From NCBI GenBank assembly GCA_011947345.1, contig JAAVTG010000788.1, positions 186,001 to 250,000 of the forward strand: a DNA stretch of 64,000 nucleotides, written 5' to 3'. Under the pieces are notes generated by a model. It did no database searches, was not told the DNA's origin, and saw nothing but the letters and a program-made list of their open reading frames with translations. Below are positions 22,092 through 34,100 of this stretch, piece by piece (position 1 is the first letter of the stretch; each line of letters begins with the position of its first letter). This DNA is from Phytophthora quininea (taxonomy: Eukaryota > Oomycota > Peronosporomycetes > Peronosporales > Peronosporaceae). The translations under genes and the position numbers were made by a program.

Positions 22092-22330
22092 TTGTGTAGT
22101 GGTTTTTGTTCAAGCCAGCTTCCACCACCACGATTTGAAGCTCTCTTCAACACGGCTTCGATTACGCCACGCAGAGCACAAGGAGCGCCGCCGTGGAGCT
22201 CCACCGCTAGACAACCGTTTAGCGGAGTCTACATCTTGCCTCGTAGGGCACAGACCACAGTACACTCGGTCTCAGGTTTAGGTGGGGGACAGTCAGGAGG
22301 AAATTGGGTTGATTAACTGTTTAGCGGATA

Positions 22331-23070
22331 CTGGGGGACAGTCAGGGAGACGCCTGTTGTCCTTTGCCTTGCTTGGTTGCCATGGCGACCGAGTATCGAG
22401 AATGTATGTTGCACGTCAATCGACTCACTCTGCGTTGCGCAAGGAAAGCGTAGCACGCTTTGCGTCTGCTGCTATACGCAATTGACCAGATTGACCGCAG
22501 CTGCAATGCCAACCAGCGTTAAAGTTGTGTCGACCATGCTGGCCAATGTGTGCCACGGACACAGCCAGAGATGCAAATTTAATGCCAACTTTCCTTAATA
22601 TTGATGGCTGTGAAAGCAACTTTCTGACGCTACCACCAAGGCCCTTACGCGTTGAAGATCAATGTATCTGGAAAAGAAAATCTATCGTCGTGTAAGGACC
22701 TTACCATCAAAGGTCATGGCGTCTCGCGGGAAGCAAGGGCGTACGGAATCTATCCGGATTAAACCATCATTCGGAAGGAGGGCGATAGCGTTAGTCCAGA
22801 ACGTACGCATTGAAGAAAGTCAAACTGTGATCCACTGAGGCGCACAGTAATAGCAAGACCAGGGCGCTGAAGATTACGTGACCCTGGCGGAGCGTCTCAG
22901 CCGGGAAACGATAACCCTATCATGCCCATCGTCCAAGAAAAATAGTATAATCGCGTGTGGAGAAGTAACGCAGAGTGAGTCGATTGACGTGCAACATACA
23001 TTCTCGATACTCGGTCGCCATGGCAACCAAGCAAGGCAAAGGACAACAGGCGTCTCCTGACTGTCCCCAG
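22331..23070. mobile_element. 740-bp TIR element at the palindrome axis, TA-flanked
   Basis: Starts CTGGGGGACAGTCAGG and ends with its inverse (four C in place of five at the right end), directly flanked by TA on both sides (22329-22330 and 23071-23072), as for Tc1/mariner/pogo-type insertions. Terminal inverted repeats are about 105 bp (22331-22436). A related end GGTGGGGGACAGTCAGG stands just outside at 22281, also preceded by TA, suggesting nested insertion. No transposase is recognised. Because the flanks are also inverted, TIR length cannot be separated from the palindrome with certainty. Confidence 0.5.
22437..22966. repeat. 530-bp central loop of palindrome 1
   Basis: Non-inverted spacer between the arms. 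It has no clear gene; the short frames here are not convincing. A copy with a small number of base changes forms the loop of the second palindrome (48277-48808). It is the internal part of the TIR element at 22331-23070. Confidence 0.8.
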
Positions 23071-23399
23071 TATCCGCTAAACAGTTAATCAATTCAATTT
23101 CCTCCTGACTGTCCCCCACCTAAACCTGAGACCGAGTGTACTGTGGTCTGTGCCCTACGAGGCAAGATGTAGACTCCGCTAAACGGTTGTCTAGCGGTGG
23201 AACTCCACGGCGGCGCTCCTTGTGCTCTGCGTGGCGTAATCGAAGCCGTGTTGAAGAGAGCTTCAAATCGTGGTGGTGGAAGCTGGCTTGAACAAAAACC
23301 ACTACACAAACTCACTCACTTTGAGTGAGTGAGTCACTTTCAAAAAGCTTTCAAGCCCACCAAGCGACCATCTCCCTCCCCAACCTCCCACCTTCGACC

Positions 23400-24204
23400 A
23401 TGGCCGACGCCAAGAAAACCGTCTTCATCACTGGCAGCACCCGTGGCATCGGACTAGCGTTCGCTCAGTACTACACCGACGCGGGCTGGAACGTCATCGG
23501 CACGGCGCGGACCAGCAGCAACACGGACAAGGTACGGCAGCCCGTCACTCACCGTTCACAAGTCCGCTTCCACACCTAACAGTGGTTTTGCCTCGTTACT
23601 CTCTCCGCAGCTCAACGCTCTGTCGCCGTTCAAGGTCGTCACGCTGGACTCGAGCGACGAAGCGTCCATTGTGGACGCAGCCCGTCAGCTCGAGGGCGTG
23701 GCCATCGACCTGGTCATCAACAACGCCGGCGTCGGCGTGCGCACGACGTTCGAGACCGTCACGAGAAAGTCGTTCATGGATCCGTTCGAGGTGAACGCTG
23801 TCGGCCCCTTCTTCGTCACGCGCGCTGCTGCCCAACCTAAAGCTCGCCGTCAAGGCTCGCGGCTCGGCGGCCGTCCTGCAGATCTCGTCCCTTCTGGGCA
23901 GCATCGCCAGCAACAAGGACGACCACGCCGACATCTTCCGCGGCATCTACGGCTACTGCGCCTCAAGGTCGCACTCAACATGGTCACCCGCTCGCTGGCC
24001 ATGGACCTGCGCGACCACAACGTCGTCGTGGCCGCCGTCAACCCTGGCTACGTCGACACCGACCTCGCCGGAGGACAAGGCATCATCAAGCCGGCCGATG
24101 CCGTGGCAGCCATGGACGCGATCGTGGCCAAGCTGTCGATGGACGACTCGGGCAAGTTCTTCAACGCGGACCCCGCCATCCCGTCGGCGGAGCTGCCGTG
24201 GTAA
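23400..24204 (+). pseudogene. short-chain dehydrogenase, right-arm copy of palindrome 1
   Basis: Exon 1 23400-23531, exon 2 23611-24204. Same CG-pair loss as the left-arm copy, plus a further one-base loss at about 23964-23965 (GCCTCAAGG against GCCTCCAAGG), so two frame breaks. It shares with the left arm the residues SMDDSG near the end, where both palindrome 2 copies have TMGDSG. Confidence 0.8.
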
Positions 24205-24513
24205 GCGCGCGATCGGACAAACTGGGCGGGCTCGCCGGGCCCTTTCGCAGCTCGTGGATGACCTACACAAGGAGAACAACATTTTGCTTTGCAGCACATA
24301 GTGTTCTTACCTCGTTATCTGTAGTAGCGACGTTTTCCCAGCATTCGACGACGTCTGTCAGCTCTGAAAGACGCACAATTTCCGCGCAATGTCACGCACC
24401 TTACAAGATTAGTAGATCCCGACAGTTTCGACGGTCTTATGACTAGCAGGAGATGCATTTGCATTGCTGCTCACTTCCCAATTGAACAACGCACACAAGC
24501 TGACCAAGCCAAG

Positions 24514-24680
24514 ATGTCCCACGCCACTGCCGTACTGGTGTTCCGCATCCTAGCGGGGTATTCCTACCTAGTCATGCTCTCCAGTCCGTCCCTCAACATC
24601 TATCGCGTCTGGAAGGCCAAGAGCGTCGGAATGCAGTCTGTCTTCCCCCTGGTAGCTCTACTCGCGAACTCGCATCTGTG
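24514..24680 (+). pseudogene. SWEET exon 1 only, right arm
   Basis: Mirror of 20720-20886. Complete first exon, then unrelated sequence. The 200-codon frame that covers it (from 24439) is not a SWEET protein beyond this exon. Confidence 0.8.
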
Positions 24681-26596
24681 GTCTGGTAATTTTTACTTGT
24701 TGGATTGGATAGCTATGCCATGTTCGCGAATCGGCAAAGCAATCGACTGTGTTTGCTTTCCGGAGCTTGAGGAGAGCGGTCTATTGCTAGCTGAACGGGT
24801 TGGAAGCGAGGCATCAGTGCCCGTCGCATGTGACAGTAGCCCGCATAATCTGGTGCATAAGCATAGCAATTTTCGATCGCACGTCACGATGCTCGCTGTT
24901 GCTGGTCGCTTTTGCGAGTTGGCAGCTTGTCCGTCGTGTGGAGGGTGGGCAGGTAGTTTGTCCTGCCGGAAATGTGTTTCCGCTGGGCTACTAATTCCGC
25001 CACCTCGACGACCGACAAGGCTGGACCACGAGCATTTGTGAGGAAGAGCTCCCTTTCAATCGCGCATGTGTGTCCTATGCTGGATTTGACTCCTCTCGCG
25101 TCTTTGCTTCGTTCGACGTCGGGTGTAGTGTCGAATTTGGGATTGAGGAGGAAGTCATCGAGAACGGAATAGCAGTGGGGCTGCTTGCTTGCTTGGAATG
25201 GCAACCTTGCGCGTCACAACGTACGATCCAGTTTCCACGTCGACGCCACTGGACACCAAGCACTACACGACACCAAGATGGTCTTGCGCAGAGCACTACA
25301 GCAGCTATGAATAACGAGTACACCACTGGGATCATCCAGCTTCAGTTCTCAGAGCAACGTCGGCCTCAAAAACAAGGGTCAACGCTGCTTTAACTTGTCA
25401 AACCGCACCGGGCAGCAGCATGCAAATCGACGAGGTGAGCTGTTGCTCTGGTCACGACCGCTGTCTGTGGGCATGCCGCCGTTGGAGAGACTCACGGCAG
25501 TGATTAACGGCCCTGTGATCCTGTGGACACCTTCACTCGTCGTCCTCAGTTAGTCGGCACCTCGGACAGCTTCATGCTTGTATGCTCATGCTCAAAAATG
25601 GCGGTGCGCGTGTTTTCCAGTTCTTCGCATCGCTGTTTGTTTTTCTCGCAAAATGGGGAGCTTTCGCATTTGGGGTTCGTTGACGCAAAGGAGGAGCAGC
25701 TCTGCTGACTGCCCGCGCAATTGTTAGCGTCACATCCTCACAGCAGGATCGGACAAGCAACCATGAGCTCCGTGGCAAGCCCTTCACTGACGTTTCCCTT
25801 TAGCACCTGCACCAAACTCGCCTCTGCCGCCACCTGAAGTGTCGATGGGGAAACTATTGCACGGGGCAATTACTTCCCTAGACAAGGAAAACGATCGGGC
25901 AATGCTCAAGTACAAGCGTGACAGCGGTGAGCAGTCCCGTTTTGAGGTTGTTGCTTTGCGATCAAGGCGGGAACCGCAGCGAGGTTACTTCATCGCCGCG
26001 CTAACCTTGGGCACAACATGTGCATTAGCCGTTCAACACTGACCGCTTCCCAGCTTCGAGAGGACGAACTCATACGCTCCTAAGTTGCTAGTGTCCCGCA
26101 GATCCGCGGAATCGTGATCGTCGAGCACTTCAAGCGTATATGGGGTGATGATGTCAAGCTAGGAGAAGCCTACAGAGCTAGACTACTCACGTAGGAAAGG
26201 TGAAGATGATGTGTACATGCACCAATTGAGGTCAGCCAGGCCACAACAGGAGCTGTCCATCGAAGTAAGGAGTGACAGCCAGCAGCACTTGTAGTCTATC
26301 GCGAGCTAGCAGTGTCGGAGAACTGCTCCTCCTTTGCGTCAACGAACCTCAAATGCGAATCGTTTCGCGAAAGCTCTCCATTTTGCGAAAAACCCGCTGT
26401 TTGTCAGTTTTCTCTAAGCAGAAGTATGCTTCAGCGGCGGCCAGACACGCGGGGGTATGTGACGCGGCATCGCTTTGAGATGAGACAGCAATCTGTCGGC
26501 TTTAACGTCTCGCACTCATGGCGGCCAATTCATTATCGAACTTGCTGCAAACAGCTCACAGCAGCAGCACCACCGCGGTATCACTTCAACAGCACA

Positions 26597-27491
26597 ATGT
26601 CCCACGCCACCGCCGTGCTGGTGTTCCGCATCCTCGCCGGATGCTCCTACCTGGTCATGCTTACGAGTCCGTCACTCAATATCTACCGTGTCTGGAAGGC
26701 CAAGAGCGTCGGTGTACAATCCGTCTTCCCGCTGGTAGCGCTACTCGCCAACTCGCACATTTGGTACGTTCGTTGCTGCTTGGTTCACTTAGTGAGCACT
26801 ATTCACTGACGAATTTCGATGCTAGGACAGGATGATGTATGGCTATCTGGCCAAGATCTACTTCCCCGTGTTCTCGTGCTTCCTAGTTGGCGACTTTGCC
26901 GCGGTTGTCTACCTATCCACCTACTACCGCTACTCCGACAACAAGCAGTACGTGATCCGCAACGTCGTCGTGACGCTCTGCATCGTCGTCGTGCTGAGCA
27001 TCTACGCGATCGTCGGCGGTCTCGGATACACCAACCAAACACACCACGGAGTCAGCACAGTGCTCGGTTTCTTCGCAGATGCCGCTAGTTTGTGTCTCTA
27101 CTGCGCTCCGATGGAGAAACTGTACCAAGTTCTCAAGTACAAGTCGGCGGCGTTCATCAACCTGCCCATGGTCATCGCCGGCTACATGAACAACATCATC
27201 TGGCTCACGTACGGCAGCTTGATCCAGAACTGGTTCATGATCTCCATCAACATCTTCTTCTTCACCATGAGCACGTTCACGCTGGTCGTGTATCGCGTGT
27301 ACGATCCGAAGACGCATCCACTCAAGGAAGGTTGGGACAACTCCAACACCAACTCGGAGAACGACGAGGACGTTCAGATCCAGATTGCTGTGGACACTCC
27401 AGACGATAAGAAGGAAGTGACGAATCTGCCGAGTCCAAACAGCACGCAATACCAGTCGCTGCAGTCACCGGCACCAGACCGCACAAACTAG
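26597..27491 (+). CDS. SWEET sugar transporter, right-arm copy
   Basis: Exon 1 26597-26763, exon 2 26831-27491, 275 residues. It mirrors the left-arm gene and is nearly identical. Both are complete, so the palindrome gives two working copies of the transporter. About 700 bp downstream the arm ends and retroelement sequence begins. Upstream (25840-26590) no promoter element is recognised. Sugar transport is assigned from the family; substrate is unknown. Confidence 0.92.
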
Positions 27492-28189
27492 AGAAATATA
27501 TTGTCTGAATGCTCTTCATTACTCTTTTGCTGATAAATTCGTTGCGTAGTATGTCCGTTGTGTCGTCTAGAAGACGGAGCCTTCACTTCTCAGCTTGAAA
27601 TGGGGTTATCAGCAGCTTATTGTAGCGAGGAGGAGTTGCGTTGACGCGATTATCTTGCGTCAAGGGCATTTCCAACGTTAAACTCGAGTTCCACTTCATC
27701 GTCTTCAGTACGCAAATTGTAAACACGAGCACCATGATGACAACCCTGTTGCAGGAGACAGCAAAACATATCGTCCTAAAGATGCCGATCCAAAGCAGTC
27801 CCATAATGTGCATTCTTGTTGGCATTCCAATGGTGCTGATTGATACGCAGACGCGAATTATTTTACTAGGAATGCAAAACACTGGAATTGCGGCCTTGAG
27901 CACCTTTGGGATGGCTGTGTTGGAGATTTCAACCCGAGCCGTTATCGCGTCTCGAACAACGTGAGAATTCATCGACAACAAAATCTTACTCATTATGTTA
28001 GCAACTTAATTATCCAGCAAGCGAAGAGTAACAGCGCCATTGGCAATATTGTCGATAAACAAGCAAAACTCCAAACAGTTTCGACAGAATGGAAGGGTGT
28101 AGGCTCTCAATTCATGCAAGATCAACGGCAAGCATACCGAGCTAAGCGCACGCCGAGACATTGCCATCGGCTGTTCGGCATCAATTGCA

Positions 28190-31100
28190 TTTGTAATAGG
28201 ACACGGGTAATCGGCATGAAGGACGTAGGTGTTGCAGGAGATGTGGAAGGCGTACGATACGTACGGCGTCGATGGTACCTGATACCTGGTACCTACTGCC
28301 TGGTTGAAGATCGCATTGACCGAGACTGTCGAGATGAGACGTTGGTACCAGACAGCTGACAAGAGACCACACTAGCTAGAGCGTGCCGGAGCCACACGAA
28401 GAACAGACCAGTCACTTACGAATTGGCCGAAGAGGACGCAAGTAAAGTGTCCGCGGTGACGAACGAAGAAGTTTAGAATCGACGTCGAAGGGTCCAATTG
28501 GTCCCGACGAGGGCGCAAGTTAAGGAGTCGAGCGCAAGCTGAGAAGCACCAGTGCTGACGAACAGAACGAAGCGGATGAACGACTGGTAGTATGAGCGAA
28601 CGAAAGAACGAAATAGAGAAGTAGGGAGCGGAGTCGTTGGACGACGCTACCGGCGCGGGTTGGGCGATTCCCAACCCATGGCCAGCGATGTTGACATTGT
28701 TACAGTCGATGAACACGTACAGGAGTGGACCCCCCAATGAAAACAGCGGCCTGTACTACCCGACATGAGGAGAAAATACCAGGCGACATATTACATGGTG
28801 GTCATACAGGGGCCACTCCGAAGTTGACACAGTCGTGCGAGGAAGACGAATGATGCGAAGATCGAGAAGCATATGCCACCACAGTGACGTACGGCAATTC
28901 TGCAGTCGAGACGATTGGGCGAGAGTTTGGGACGATTGGTCGTGTATTGATGGCGGTAACGATACAAGTACGACTACTGCTATGACTACGGATATGAAGT
29001 TGAGGATGACAACGATGCAGACAATGACGACCACGGTAGCGTCAGACTGAATGTGGGGAAGCCACAGCAACGGCAGTGCCTACCAGAATCACGGAGCTTG
29101 TGAAGCAACGACGCTAAGGGCGATGGATGACGATGTTGAGTACAAAGTGGAGACTTACGTGGTTATGGACACGTATAGTAGACTCAACAGCAACGACAAT
29201 CGACCGCCGACTGCTGCAATATCGAACAACTACAACCGCTACGTAGTTAATGACGATGGCCACAGTGACTGCAACGCCGATTCTGATGGCGATGATTGCC
29301 ACAGGGTCACGGCGTCGAGCCACATGACGACGGGAACGAATGAATGATTGAACAAAAAATGAGATCGAATGCCTGAACGAAGACGCCAGCGAACAACTGA
29401 GCAAATGACTGGATGGATGAAACGATACTGTGGTCACCAGTAGACAATCGAAAGCAAAATGAATTGTGTTTAACAAAGTCCTAACGCTGTTGGAAACCAC
29501 GTCGCGGCAGCTTTCCACGAATTCCTACCGCTTTGTCTTCTAGAAGCATCCGCACCAGTTTGGGTTTTGCTCGAACTGGTTTGAGCTTTGCTTAAGCACT
29601 TATGCACAGCGACAGATTCGAACAGATTCAGCAGCATTCACACTCCCACTCCAGAATCTGTCGCTCTTCACATACATCTCCCGCGACGCTAAGCGTCACC
29701 AACTCGGGCCTTGAGATCGTCGTCATCTTGGACCTCGACGTACTGCTTGACAAGATCAGTAACATCGTGCAGCATGCCCACGAAAGGCTCCCAGGAGTCT
29801 TCAATGTCTTGCAAACCGTGCCATGAAACCAACAGTTCCCACTGTTTAGTGACTGCGTTGTAGCGATGTTCACAACACCGTTCAACCCGTAAGATGAGCC
29901 CTTGTTTGCCTATATGCTCCGAAATTGATGAGATGCTCAATCGTGAACGCGTACGCATGCGCTGGTGTTACTTGGTATGGTCCTACTCATCGCACCATTA
30001 ATTTGTTTCCCCTCAGGCGCTCGTCGAATCGAGACCACAACACGTAATCGCCAACGCCAGAATTCTCGAGTTTGCCTTGCTTCACCATCTTCTGGTACAT
30101 TCTCGTTCGTTTCTTGCGGTCTTTAACCTCGTCATGCATCGACTGGAGGCTTTCACGCAGTGCCTTGAGCTCATCATTCACCATAGCCACATTTATTTGC
30201 AATAGTTTGTCCTTGTTCTGTATGTTATGGGGAATCAGTACCGTGTCGAGTGGCGTTGGCACATGGAGTCCTGTAAATAGTTCTATTGGCGCTTTACCAC
30301 CCAGCGAACCCACAGGAGACTGGTTCAAGTTTGCTTGAACCAACGGCAATAGGTGCTCCTAACTCTTAGTGTCGAGTTGGTACTCAAGAAGCAATATTCT
30401 CGTGACCTGCAGAATATCCCGATTCAATCTCTCCACAGTGCCATCTACCCATGGGGTATACGGGTGCGAACGAATGCAGTGTCTTTAAACGGTCTCGGAG
30501 TTTATCCATCAACAGGTTTTGAAATGGGAGCCGTTATCCGACTCCCACATCGCTGGTAGTCCGAAGCGTTTAGCCCAACCGAGTATGGCTGCCACCGTCA
30601 CGGAGCTAGTCGGAGTCGCATAGTACCAGTTTGCAATAATGCGTGAGTTCATCCTTGAGTACTAACAAATAACACGTAGTCTTGTAGGAATTGCCCATGA
30701 ACAGAAAATCGAAATGCAACACTTCGTTGCGAGCTGCCGGTTCACGTTGTTCACTCCAAGGCCGCTGAATTAAATGGCCACCCTTCACATGTTTACAAAG
30801 TAAGCACTATGTCACGAAGTCTTTCGCCAAATTTCCCATTGACGGCATGTAATAGCGCTGATGCAGTTGACGTAGCATCAACTCAGCGCCGCGGTGGGCG
30901 TTCAAACCTTAGCGCGCAGCAATGGGCACCCGCGCCACGAATTCCTTTGCTTGCGTGGGGATCACATCTTTCCCCCATGACGAGGAGCTCGCCGTCCCCC
31001 ACAACCGCACCAGAAGGAACCGAGAGGCAGCGTCATTGAGCTGCTACGAGCTCACCCGTGGTTGGCCAGACAAAGGCTGCATCACTCAGCGGCAGGAGGC

Positions 31101-34100
31101 GCGAAACTTCACGGGCCGAGCGAGTCCGAACCGCTTTCACAGCCGCCGATGAGCTATTGACCGGGAGCCATCATGAAACCAGGTTCGCCAAAATATTGTC
31201 TGAACATTTCACATGCTCAATCTCATAACGATAGTCTGAAAGCATTAGCGTCCACCTCTGGAGCTTGCTGCGGACGTGTTTGCGGATTTCTTCGTGTAGA
31301 CAGAAAATTTGAATCAAATTGGCATGATCGCAGAATAACTTGAATCCTTTTGTGCGGTGCAACAAATACTGTAAGTCCTTGGCCGCCTTGACAATGGGGT
31401 AGCCCTCCTTTCAGCAATCGACCAGTGTAATTGGGCGCCTTTGAACATACCGCCTTTGCCAATGAGTAGCTCGTGAGGCTGCTCGGTCAGACCCAACGCG
31501 TCATTCCAGTTGTCAACTTGGAAAACAATGACGGCCCAACATTGGTCACTAGCGTCGGTAGTTACACACACTGTCGCGCTCTCCGAAGGAAAAGACAGCT
31601 TGGTGGAATTTGAGACACAACCTAAAAAAGCACGGAAATGCTGCTCTTCCGCAGACGTCCACGCCAGCTGCAAGCTTTCGGCGTAGCGTTGCTTGCGGCT
31701 GTGGCCAGCAAAGGCCACCTCCAGCTTTGCTTGAAGCGGAGCCGCGTGCTGGGCATAGCCGACAATTGATTCCCTCAACCAGTTTGCGGAACACAGCAGC
31801 TTCTGCAGGTCTGCCGCAGTGTTTGGCAGCGGTAGCGAACAGAGAGCACTGACTCGCTCAGGGTCGTGCCGAACACCGTGTCCATCAGTGAGACGGCCGC
31901 ACCAAGACACCTCTTTGGCAAAGGGAGAGCTCTTCTTGGCGTTAAGTTTGAGCCGGAATTCCCGTAGTCGCGAGAAAAACTTCCGTAACACGGCCACAAA
32001 CTCATCTGCCGTCTTCGCAAAGGCCACAATGTCGTCTACCCAAATCAGCACATTTTCGTACAGCATGTCGCGAAACACTTCCTGCTTTGATTCTGGAAAT
32101 GAATGGAAGAGTCTGTAGCACCTTGAGGGACACGCGTCGATGTATACACCGTGTCGCTGGTCATGAAGCTGAAAACTTCTTGGCAATCAGGATGCAACAG
32201 CAGTTGTCCAAATCCTTTAAACAAGTCGAACGTTGCGAAGAAGTATGCATCTGTGGACAACTGGGCGGAGTCGCTCGTAGAAGTCGGGGGCGGCACCGAC
32301 CGATAGTGGTTGATCTGCCCAGCGGAGATGACGACGAGACAGAGACCGAGGACGACGAGTGAGTCGACGACGAGAGGACGACAGTGGCGAGACAGCAATG
32401 ATGAAGGACAAGCCGCTGCATGTGAAAGACGGCAAAGAGTAGTGACGGAGTTCGACAGAGGAGATCGAGAGCGTCCATCACGGACGTTGAAGATGGTTGA
32501 CTGTGGAAGATCGACGGACGGACGGACGGCGGGTAAGTATTCAGGAGTCAAGAAAAGACGAGCAGGTGACAAGGAAGAAAGCTAAAGAGACAGCAGCGAC
32601 AGCCGGAGTGGCATGACGAGAAAGAGGATTCAAGGCGCACGCAAGAGCAGTAGGCTAGAGAGTAGCTAGGCGGCAGCGGTAGCTAGAAGGATCTGCTGCG
32701 CGGTTGCACGGCATCTCTCAGTCTTGATTTGGGCCGGTTGGTGCCAGATAAAGAGACTAACAAGTTGAGTGGTTTAGCGACCGAGACGGTCGGCCACCAA
32801 GAGACTTGAGAACGAAGGTGGTTCCGCAAGGGGCTACAAGAGAGGTAGCACGCGAACCTCGGTGATCTTGCGGTCGGCTATCGACGTGGCAGGGCCGGGT
32901 AGTATTGCGATCGGTCATTGGAGCACACAGCCACAGGTGAGGGAGGCAGCAGTCAGGAGGGAAAGAGGAACGAAGTAGTGGACACAGCAGACAGAGGACT
33001 CAGTCGGTGGTTTGCGACCACTGGGGACGGACTGGGGCCGTGTGTGGACCCGCCCGGCCGCGTGTGCCCTGGTATCGGAAAAAGTGAGTCCCTGTGGACT
33101 TAGCTGGTTCTGCGGTACGATATATATGCATGTAAGTGAACCAGCCATATTTGCGGAGGACGACCGTCGCCGTGCTGGCGGGACGGTGCCGATAATGTCC
33201 TCAGCCGTAAGTCATCTCTGTGGACACCTGTTGGTCGGAGCCTTCGGTGTAGCGCCGTCAAGGAGGACGGTTATGCGTGTTGACGTGCCTGTTCCTATGA
33301 GTGCCCTACGTGTGTGTGGAACCTATGGCCTGCTGTGCTGCCCAAGTCGTGGGAGTGGTCAAGAGAACGCCGACACATCTTTAACTTTGGCAATCACGAC
33401 CAACAAGTTTGGCATCGCTCCTGCAATTGGAATGGTTCGCTTGTTTGCTGGACTGTAGTCATTTGCGCATCGATACTCCTCCGTAGGCCCTTTCTTGCGA
33501 ATAGGCACGGCTGCACATGCCCAACGAATTTGATTGTTGCGATGAACAAGCTTAAATTCCTCTAGGTGTTTGCCGTACTCAGCTAAGAATTTGGTTTTTA
33601 TTGGCGAGTATCGTCGAGGTTTAGCGCGATGCGGGACAGCGCCATCCACGAGCTGGACACGCAATAGCTCGAGTTTTGCTGGTGGGTCGGCGCCTAACTT
33701 CATACGCCATAGATCTACTTCCTGCAATGTGACTTCGCGTAGCTCATCCACCATGTCTCGAGGGTAACCTGCTTGTTCTGCAGCATTAAGCATATCTTCC
33801 AAACACCCCACAATTTTATCGCGGTTCGTCACTCCAACGATATCATCATCTCGAATGTCATCATCGTCGCCATCGGGGCCAGCCTTTGCAGCAAGCTGCT
33901 CTAACAACTGGTCAACATTAATTCCAAGAGATTTCAAAGTAACATCGCCAATTAAGAGTTCGTCCGTGTCTCCATCGAGTATCACGCAAGGTATACGTCT
34001 TAGGCGCACAGGACTAGCCGCAGTTAGCAAGTGTACATTCACTTCACACTGTTCATTGCACCAAACCAACCTGCCGTCGGCCACCTCGACCTCCACTGGG

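Larger units (their letters stand above)
17208..22436. repeat. left arm of 11-kb palindrome
   Basis: About 5,229 bp whose reverse complement recurs at 22967-28188. Paired positions add up to about 45396-45403 throughout, for example the SWEET gene 17906-18800 with 26597-27491 and the SDR 21196-22001 with 23400-24204. Only scattered single-base changes and small indels are seen by eye. The outer edge is at the common CAATTG near 17208, the inner edge after TGCGTT at 22436. Confidence 0.93.
22967..28188. repeat. right arm of 11-kb palindrome
   Basis: Reverse complement of 17208-22436. The right arm ends inside the copy of the membrane-protein relic, where CAATTG is followed by sequence unlike the left flank; that new sequence leads into the Gypsy element. 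The right copy of the membrane-protein frame has a one-base deletion near 27961 (ACGTGAGAATTC against ACGTGGAGAATTC on the left) that makes a stop. Confidence 0.93.

Noticed and set aside
24439..25041. 200-codon frame that looks like a longer SWEET
   Set aside because: Only the first exon (24514-24680) has SWEET similarity; the rest is read-through into unrelated DNA.
28756..29518. Frames with Asp- or Val-rich repeats
   Set aside because: They come from simple repeats (GACGA, ACGAC) in probable LTR sequence.
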